Positions 59,148 to 64,000 of a stretch of 64,000 bases of DNA are shown here, piece after piece. Each line of letters opens with the position of its first letter. Within the stretch, counting starts at the first letter, position 1. The position numbers and the translations under genes were made by a program. This DNA is from a bacterium (GTDB lineage: Bacteria > Desulfobacterota > Binatia > DP-6), in NCBI GenBank assembly GCA_026129405.1, contig JAHCID010000002.1:248001-312000 (forward strand), given 5' to 3'. The notes beneath the pieces are model-generated. The model did not search any database and had not been told where the DNA came from. It saw only the letters and a program-made list of their open reading frames with translations.

Positions 59148-60590
59148 TCAGGCCGTCGATGCGCCGTCGTCGAGCCGCCGCAGGACCGCCGCGGCGTGCT
59201 CGACGGCGGCGTGCACGCGCTCGGCGTGCCGTGGCGACGGCTCGGTGGCGGCGTCGAGCGGCGCCGTCGCCAGCTCGATCTCCCGCACCGCGGCGTCGAG
59301 CTCGTGGAGGATGCGCGCCGCCTCCGCCGACGGGGCGGCGCGCAGCGTCGCCTGGGCGGCGCCCAGACGACGCACGATGCGCTCGACGGCGGTCTCGAGG
59401 CGCTGATCCAGCTCGTCGCCGCGGTGGTCGGGCGAGGCCGGATCGATCCCCATGCGCGTCTCGCGCTGCCGCAACCGCTCGCGCAGCCGCGTCCGCAGGC
59501 TGCGCGCGCGGGCCCACAGGCCGCGCAGCGTCGCCGGCTCGCTCGCGGGCACGTCGAGCCCGTCGCCGAGGACCGAGCGCTCGACGAGCACCTGGAGCGC
59601 GACGGCGGCGGGGATGGCGGCGATCACGCCGAGGGGCCCGACCAGCGAGCCCAGGACGAGCAGGGCGAGCAGCGAAGCGAGAGCGCTGAGGCCGACGGCG
59701 TGGGCCATCACGCGCGGCATCAGCACGTGGCTTTCGACGAGCTGCACGAGCGACGCCCAGGCGGTCACCGCGAGCACCGTGCCGCTGCCGAGCGGCAGCG
59801 CGAGGAGGATCGCCGGCACCGCGGCGACCAGCGGGCCGACGACGGGAATGGCCTCGCAGACGCCGGCGATCAGGCCGAGCACGATGGCGTCCGGCAGACC
59901 GATCGCCGCGTAGCCGGCGGCAGCGGCGACGCCGACGGCGATCATCACCAGCACCTGGCCGCGGACGAAGGCGCCGAGACGCGCCTCCAGCTCGTGCCAT
60001 GCCGAGAGCGCCTCGGCGCGCCGCTCGACCGGGACCAGCGACAGCACGAGGCGCTCGACCCGCGGCACGTCGAGCGCCCAGTAGAGCGAGAGCGCGAAGG
60101 TCGCGACCGCCAGCGACACGGCGGCCAGGACGCCGGTCGTCAGACCGAAGACGCCGCGCAACGAGTCCATCGACAGCGCGCCGGTGATCGTCGCGGGGAC
60201 GGCGTCGAGCGCGGGGAGCCGCGACCCGAGCAACCGCAGCAGGCGCAACCGGCTCTCATGGAGCGCCGCAAGGACGGCGTCGTAGTGGCGCGGCAGCTCC
60301 ATGAGGAAGGCGACGACGCGGTCGACGACGATCGGGACGACGGCGACGGCGGCCACCAGCACGAGGAGCAGCACGGCGACGTAGACCGCGACGATCGCCG
60401 GCCCGCGCGGAACGCCGTGACGCGTCAGCAGGCCGTGCACCGGCTGGAGCGCACAGGCCAGCACGATGGCGAGGAAGGTGAGGAGGACGATGTCCGACAG
60501 CCACCACGTGAGCACCAGGCCGGCCAGGCCGAGCATCACGGGAACGGGACGCATCGGGCTCGTGCGGACGGCGCCGTCGGGAGCTGTCAT
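59148..60590 (-). CDS. AI-2E family transporter-like permease
   Basis: 480 residues. Typical AI-2E helices: VMLGLAGLVLTWWLSDIVLLTFLAIVLACALQP, GPAIVAVYVAVLLLVLVAAVAVVP, FALSLYWALDVPRVERLV, GLIAGVCEAIPVVGPLVAAVPAI, and the closing GVIAAIPAAVALQVLVER. A cytosolic C-terminal helical extension of about 120 residues is unusual for the family. Substrates vary (AI-2, Na+/H+ exchange, small solutes). It starts 227 bases from the YflT-like gene and runs in the same direction. Confidence 0.85.
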   Translation of the reverse strand: MTAPDGAVRTSPMRPVPVMLGLAGLVLTWWLSDIVLLTFLAIVLACALQPVHGLLTRHGVPRGPAIVAVYVAVLLLVLVAAVAVVPIVVDRVVAFLMELPRHYDAVLAALHESRLRLLRLLGSRLPALDAVPATITGALSMDSLRGVFGLTTGVLAAVSLAVATFALSLYWALDVPRVERLVLSLVPVERRAEALSAWHELEARLGAFVRGQVLVMIAVGVAAAAGYAAIGLPDAIVLGLIAGVCEAIPVVGPLVAAVPAILLALPLGSGTVLAVTAWASLVQLVESHVLMPRVMAHAVGLSALASLLALLVLGSLVGPLGVIAAIPAAVALQVLVERSVLGDGLDVPASEPATLRGLWARARSLRTRLRERLRQRETRMGIDPASPDHRGDELDQRLETAVERIVRRLGAAQATLRAAPSAEAARILHELDAAVREIELATAPLDAATEPSPRHAERVHAAVEHAAAVLRRLDDGASTA

Positions 60591-60816
60591 GTGCCGTCGC
60601 GCACTGTAGCGCGTGCGCGGCGGCGGGGAAGACGGGTCGTACGGTGTGCGGCTGCGCCCGCGCGGGGCGATGGCCGGTGCGGGCGTTTTCGTGATCGACG
60701 TCGTCGATCCCTTCGAGGTCGCCGGGGTGGAGGCGCCGTTCGCGCAGGCGCGGGCGGCGCGATCGGCCCCGCCGCGCTGCCGGGCGGCAGCGTCGGCGGG
60801 GCGACGACGAGGGACG

Positions 60817-61332
60817 TCAGACGCGGGCTTCGCTCGCCGACGCGACGTCCTCGGCGCCGGCGCGGTCGAAGATCTCCTTCGCGCGCGCCTTCTGCTTGCC
60901 GTCCTCGGTATGGACGGCGATCAGGATGTTGCCGTCCTGGATCTTACCCTCGTAGCGCTTCGCCTCGAACTCGGGGACGCCGAGCCCGACGAGCGCGCCC
61001 GTGAGCCCACCGACGGTGGCCCCGACGGCCGCACCGCTCAGCGCGGCCATGATCGGCCCGGCCGCGATGAACGGACCGAGGCCGGGGATGGAGAGCGCCC
61101 CGATCCCTGCGAGCCAGCCGAGGGCGCCGCCGAGGACGCCGCCGGTGCCGGCACCGGCCGCCGCTCCCTCGGGGGCCTTGGTGTTCTGCTCGTGCGCGAA
61201 GTCGCGCGTGGTGCTGGTGTCGGGGAAGAGGACGGAGATGTCGTTGCCCGAGAAGCCCGCGGCCTTGAGGTCCATCACGACGGCCTCGGCCTGGAGCTCG
61301 GTGCGGGCGATGCAGACGACGGAGCTTGCCAT
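60817..61332 (-). CDS. Stress protein of the YflT/GsiB-like glycine-rich family
   Basis: 171 residues. The N-terminus SVVCIARTELQAEAVVMDLKAAGFSGNDISVLFPD is a small ferredoxin-like domain, then a long Gly/Ala hydrophobic hairpin (AGTGGVLGGALGWLAGIGALSIPGLGPFIAAGP) likely to insert in the membrane, and the domain completes with KRYEGKIQDGNILIAVHTED. This is a widespread bacterial family often labelled general stress protein. Third gene of the CsbD-BON operon. Confidence 0.75.
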   Translation of the reverse strand: MASSVVCIARTELQAEAVVMDLKAAGFSGNDISVLFPDTSTTRDFAHEQNTKAPEGAAAGAGTGGVLGGALGWLAGIGALSIPGLGPFIAAGPIMAALSGAAVGATVGGLTGALVGLGVPEFEAKRYEGKIQDGNILIAVHTEDGKQKARAKEIFDRAGAEDVASASEARV

Positions 61333-61359
61333 GGATCTACCTCCTGGGCGGCGTGCGCC

Positions 61360-61746
61360 TCACGGCGCCGCCACCTCGAGCTGATCGACGACCTTGGCGG
61401 GACCCGCGACCTTCTGCGCGAGCGCGACCACGGTCGCCTTCTCCGCAGGGCTGTTCACGGGACCGCGCACGGTGACGGCACCTTCGACGGTGACGACCTT
61501 CACGTTCTTCGCGTTGGTCGACAGGGCGTCGTTCTCGACCAGCGCCTCGCGAATGCGGCGCGTCGTCTCGCGATCGGCGGCCGATTCGGATTGGTCGAGT
61601 GGGGTGACGGTGCCGCCGCCGGCGTCACGGGTGTTCCGGGCGGTGTCGGTGGCGGCGGTGGTGGTGGGCTCGCGGTCGCCGCAGCCGATCGCGACGAGCG
61701 CCACGATGCCGGCGACGGCGAGACGCGACAGCGATGACGAGCGCAT
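61360..61746 (-). CDS. BON-domain lipoprotein
   Basis: 128 residues. Lipobox in VALVAIGCGD (Cys22). A low-complexity linker precedes a BON domain: RETTRRIREALVENDALSTNAKNVKVVTVEGAVTVRGPVNSPAEKATVVALAQKVAG. It would sit in the periplasm tethered by lipid, similar to OsmY-like or DolP-like envelope stress proteins. Located between CsbD and the YflT-like gene in one operon. Confidence 0.82.
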   Translation of the reverse strand: MRSSSLSRLAVAGIVALVAIGCGDREPTTTAATDTARNTRDAGGGTVTPLDQSESAADRETTRRIREALVENDALSTNAKNVKVVTVEGAVTVRGPVNSPAEKATVVALAQKVAGPAKVVDQLEVAAP

Positions 61747-61760
61747 GCACGCCTCCTTTC

Positions 61761-61958
61761 TCACTGCGACTGGAGCCAGGAGTCGATCTCCTTGCGGGCC
61801 TCTTCCTTCGTCCGCCCGTAGCGCTCCTGGATCTTGCCGGCGAGGATGTCGGCCTCGCCCTCGGCCTGATCGAGGTCGTCGTTGGTGAGCTTGCCCCACT
61901 GCTTCTGGACGTGGCCGCGGAGCTGCTTCCACTGGCCCTTCAGGGTATCAGCGTTCAT
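61761..61958 (-). CDS. CsbD-family stress protein
   Basis: 65 residues: MNADTLKGQWKQLRGHVQKQWG, LTNDDLDQAEGEADILAGKIQERYGRTKEEARKEID. This is a full match to the CsbD/YjbJ family of small helical stress proteins controlled by general stress sigma factors elsewhere. GGGAGGA lies upstream of the ATG at 61958. First gene of an operon under the sigma-54 promoter at 62016-62031. Confidence 0.93.
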   Translation of the reverse strand: MNADTLKGQWKQLRGHVQKQWGKLTNDDLDQAEGEADILAGKIQERYGRTKEEARKEIDSWLQSQ

Positions 61959-62015
61959 TCGTGTGTCCTCCCTGGAGCCGGCCGCGTTGCGCGGCGGCGT
62001 TCCACGGGCGCTCCT

Positions 62016-62031
62016 TGCACGAGCGGTGCCG
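62016..62031 (-). promoter_or_regulatory. Sigma-54 promoter of the CsbD operon
   Basis: Minus-strand CGGCACCGCTCGTGCA: GGCAC block, TGCA block, 10-base spacing. Weaker in its first base (C for T) and at the G of ACG. Predicted start near 62005, 47 bases before the ATG. Confidence 0.6.
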
Positions 62032-62075
62032 GCCCGATTCTCCGCGCCGATTCGGACGGCCGGGCGGCGGAGCCC

Positions 62076-62090
62076 TTGTAAAGTGTAGAC
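62076..62090. promoter_or_regulatory. Shared candidate activator site between divergent promoters
   Basis: TTGTAAAGTGTAGAC combines TTGTAA and TGTAG half-sites. It lies 45-55 bases from the -24 elements of both the CsbD promoter and the oxidoreductase promoter. Agreement with the dyad at 52452 is 8 of 13. Confidence 0.45.
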
Positions 62091-62140
62091 GCGGCGCGAG
62101 TCCGCGTACGCGCACGCCGCAAGCGGCGCGGACGCCGGCT

Positions 62141-62156
62141 CGGCACGGATGCTGCT
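62141..62156 (+). promoter_or_regulatory. Sigma-54 promoter of the FAD/Rieske oxidoreductase
   Basis: CGGCACGGATGCTGCT: GGCACG, four bases, CTGCT, spacing correct. Predicted start near 62167, about 40 bases before the ATG at 62208, with GGGAGGAGGG as ribosome site. Confidence 0.65.
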
Positions 62157-62207
62157 CTGCGGGTGTGGCCATGCGCGCTGGTGCGGCGGGCCGGGAGGAG
62201 GGACCGC

Positions 62208-63758
62208 ATGAATCGCGTGCCGTGGATCGACCCGCTCGCCGAGGCCGCCGCGCGTCCGTTGCCGCTCACGGGTGACGTGCACGCCGACGTCTGCGTCGTC
62301 GGTGCCGGTGCTGCCGGGCTCGCGAGCGCGTATCTGCTCGCACGCGAGGGGCGGCGCGTCGTCGTGCTCGACGAGCGTGGCGTCGTCTGCGGCGACACGG
62401 CCCGCTCGACGGCGCACCTCACCACCTGGCTCGACGACGGATGGGCGCGCATCGTGCGCATCCACGGCCAGGAGCGGGCCTGGCTCGCGGCCCGCAGCCA
62501 CGCCGCCGCGATCGATCGCCTGGAGGCCATCGTGCTGCTCGAGGAGATCGACTGCGGCTTCGAGCGCGTCGACGGCTGGCTCTGCCCGCAGCCCGGCGAC
62601 GATCCCCGGCGGCTCGACGACGAGGCGGCGGCGGCGCGCCAGGTCGGTTTCGACGTCGAGGAGGCGACGCACCCGCCCGTGCGCGGTCTCGCCACCGGGC
62701 GTTGCCTGCGCATCGCGCACCAGGCCCAGTGCGATCCGGTGCGCCTGCTGCGCGGCCTCGCGGCCGCCGTGGAGCGCCACGGCGGCCACGTCTATCGCGC
62801 GCGCGCCGTCGAGCTCGGCGGCGACGGGCCGGTCCGCGTCGTCGTGGCGGGCGAGCGTACGGTGGAGGCCGATGCCGTCGTGCTGACGACCCATGCGCCG
62901 CTCACCGACGTCCACGGGCTCGAGGAGAAGCAGGTGGCGAATCGTACCTACGCCATCGCGGCCACGATCCCGGCGGGGACGGTGCCGGTGGCGCTGTACT
63001 GGGACACGGCGGAGCCGTTCCACTACGTGCGGGTGGTCCGGGGGCCAGACGGCGCCGCGGACCTGCTCGTCGTCGGCGGCGAGGACCATCGCACCGGCGA
63101 CGCCGGCGCGTCGCCGGGACGCTGGGATCGGCTCGAGACCTGGGCGCGGGAGCGCTTCCCGATGCTGGGCGACGTCACCCATCGCTGGTCGGGACAGGTG
63201 CTCGCGTCGCTCGACGGGCTCGGCTTCATCGGCCGCGTCGGCTCCCGCCCGCAGGTCTGGATCGCCACCGGCGATTCGGGCACCGGCCTCACGCACGGGA
63301 CGATCGCCGGCATGCTGGTCGCCGACGAGATCGCCGGCCGCGGCAATCCCTGGTCCGAGGTCTACGACCCGAGCCGGCTGCGGCTGCGCGCCGTCGGCGA
63401 CCTCTCACGCGGTGCGCTCGGGGTCGCCGCACGTCTCGGCAGCTGGCTGACGCCCGGCGACGTGGCCGAGGTCGAGGCGATTCGCCCGGGCCACGGCGCC
63501 GTCGTTCGCCGCGGCCTGCGCAAGGTCGCGGTGTACCGCGACGAGGACGGTCGCGTCGCCGAGCGCTCGGCGGTCTGCCCGCACCGCGGCTGCATCGTCG
63601 CCTGGAACGAGGCGGAGGCGACCTGGGACTGCCCCTGCCACGGCTCGCGCTTCGCCGCCGACGGTGCGCGGCTGGCCGGCCCGGCCATCCGCGGGCTCGC
63701 GCCGCTCGACGACGACGCGGCGGCGGTGCCTCAGCCGGGCGGCGGCTTGATCATATAG
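62208..63758 (+). CDS. FAD-dependent oxidoreductase with C-terminal Rieske domain
   Basis: 516 residues. Residues 1-400: DAO-type oxidoreductase with VCVVGAGAAGLASAYLLAREGRRVVVLDE and a family-typical CGDTARSTAHLTTWLDDGW, then WIATGDSGTGLTHGTIAGMLVADEI. Residues 420-510: Rieske 2Fe-2S domain with CPHRGCIVAWNEAEATWDCPCHGSRF (two Cys-His pairs; Cys-x-His in CPHRGC and CPCHGSRF). This fusion is known in bacteria and annotated as an oxidoreductase of unknown substrate. Its own sigma-54 promoter places it in the stress set. Its 3' end overlaps the convergent thioesterase gene by 28 bases. Confidence 0.9.
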   Translation: MNRVPWIDPLAEAAARPLPLTGDVHADVCVVGAGAAGLASAYLLAREGRRVVVLDERGVVCGDTARSTAHLTTWLDDGWARIVRIHGQERAWLAARSHAAAIDRLEAIVLLEEIDCGFERVDGWLCPQPGDDPRRLDDEAAAARQVGFDVEEATHPPVRGLATGRCLRIAHQAQCDPVRLLRGLAAAVERHGGHVYRARAVELGGDGPVRVVVAGERTVEADAVVLTTHAPLTDVHGLEEKQVANRTYAIAATIPAGTVPVALYWDTAEPFHYVRVVRGPDGAADLLVVGGEDHRTGDAGASPGRWDRLETWARERFPMLGDVTHRWSGQVLASLDGLGFIGRVGSRPQVWIATGDSGTGLTHGTIAGMLVADEIAGRGNPWSEVYDPSRLRLRAVGDLSRGALGVAARLGSWLTPGDVAEVEAIRPGHGAVVRRGLRKVAVYRDEDGRVAERSAVCPHRGCIVAWNEAEATWDCPCHGSRFAADGARLAGPAIRGLAPLDDDAAAVPQPGGGLII

Positions 63759-64000
63759 GTGGTGGTGGCGCGGGCGGCGAGCTTGCCGCCCGCGAGCACG
63801 TCGACCTCGGCGTAGGCGCTGCGCCGGCTCGCGCGCAGGACGCGCGCCTCGGCCGCGACGGTGCCGCCGGCGATGGGCTCGAGGTAGTTGATCTTCATCT
63901 CGATGGTGAGCAGCGCGTTGCCGGGCGGATAGATCGTCAGCAGCGCCGCGGCGACCGCCGAATCGGCGAGCCCGAAGCTGGCCCCGCCGTGCATGACGCC
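63731..64000 (-). CDS. PaaI-type hotdog thioesterase, truncated by the window edge
   Basis: At least 89 residues; the N-terminus lies beyond the window. MHGGASFGLADSAVAAAL is the hotdog signature with GG-x-FGLADSA, then INYLEPIAGGTVAAEARVL and AYAEVDVLAGGKLAARATTTYMI. Family members hydrolyse acyl-CoAs such as phenylacetyl-CoA. The Met at 63994 is probably internal (GVMHGGA is the usual sequence). Confidence 0.85.
   Translation of the reverse strand, partial: GVMHGGASFGLADSAVAAALLTIYPPGNALLTIEMKINYLEPIAGGTVAAEARVLRASRRSAYAEVDVLAGGKLAARATTTYMIKPPPG

Noticed and set aside
60591-60816. Possible small gene between the AI-2E permease and the YflT-like gene
   Set aside because: No frame has a ribosome site or recognisable protein; the 226 bases appear to be leader or spacer sequence.

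Overview
This is a very GC-rich, gene-dense window with many 4-base ATGA/GTGA start-stop overlaps. It looks like a Gram-negative chromosome segment. The evidence is an ADP-heptose epimerase for LPS core, several lipobox lipoproteins, a TolC-type outer-membrane factor and sigma-54 regulation. Large secreted Cys-rich proteins of the CGDG..G.E.CDG type, a deoxyhypusine-synthase-like gene, P450/ferredoxin and a membrane pyrophosphatase would suit an uncultured deltaproteobacterial-type lineage such as Binatota/Desulfobacterota. That placement is inference from gene content. I saw no rRNA, tRNA, CRISPR array, insertion sequence or prophage.

Layout. 0.1-9.2 kb (minus strand): exported proteins (a HEAT-repeat protein, a 1257-residue PHP-type metallohydrolase, a Cys-rich protein) around an overlapping pair, a deoxyhypusine-synthase homologue and hldD. 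9.6-14 kb: membrane pyrophosphatase, a CBS/CorC-domain membrane protein and a DUF151-like protein. 14-21.3 kb (minus): a complete TetR-controlled tripartite ABC-2 exporter (regulator, TolC, HlyD, two ATPases, two permeases). 21.4-25.5 kb: SDR and P450, then on the plus strand a DUF2868-like membrane protein and a 3Fe-4S-type ferredoxin. 26-29 kb: two related secreted proteins, a GST and a small zinc protein. 29.4-37.4 kb: an AddB/AddA-like nuclease-helicase operon ending in a lipoprotein that fuses cyclohexadienyl dehydratase (PheC) to chorismate mutase (AroQ). 37.5-46.5 kb: a hybrid kinase, a DUF427 protein, a K+ channel, a flavodoxin-like protein, a peroxiredoxin and a FAH-family enzyme, then a sensor kinase / lipoprotein / REC-GAF-kinase operon. 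46.5-64 kb: Fe-type superoxide dismutase and a set of small envelope and stress proteins (DUF883-like, holin-like YqjE-type, DUF1328, BON, CsbD, YflT-like). A PLD-VTT gene, nuclease-like and SGNH hydrolases, an AI-2E permease and a FAD/Rieske oxidoreductase lie among them.

The most interesting signal is regulatory. In the last 16 kb, -24/-12 (sigma-54) promoters close to GGCAYG-N4-NTGCW stand in front of nearly every stress/envelope operon, twice as divergent pairs. AT-rich dyads with TTGTA-type half-sites lie about 50-105 bp upstream of each -24 element. In the middle sits one operon encoding a disulfide-reductase-like flavoprotein, a kinase-like protein with a degenerate ATPase domain (ChpT-like in outline) and an NtrC-family activator. 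Near-identical TGTNNTTTCTACA dyads lie on both sides of that operon. I read this as a redox- or envelope-linked sigma-54 stress regulon with its own activator. The promoter matches are seen directly; the link to this activator is inference.
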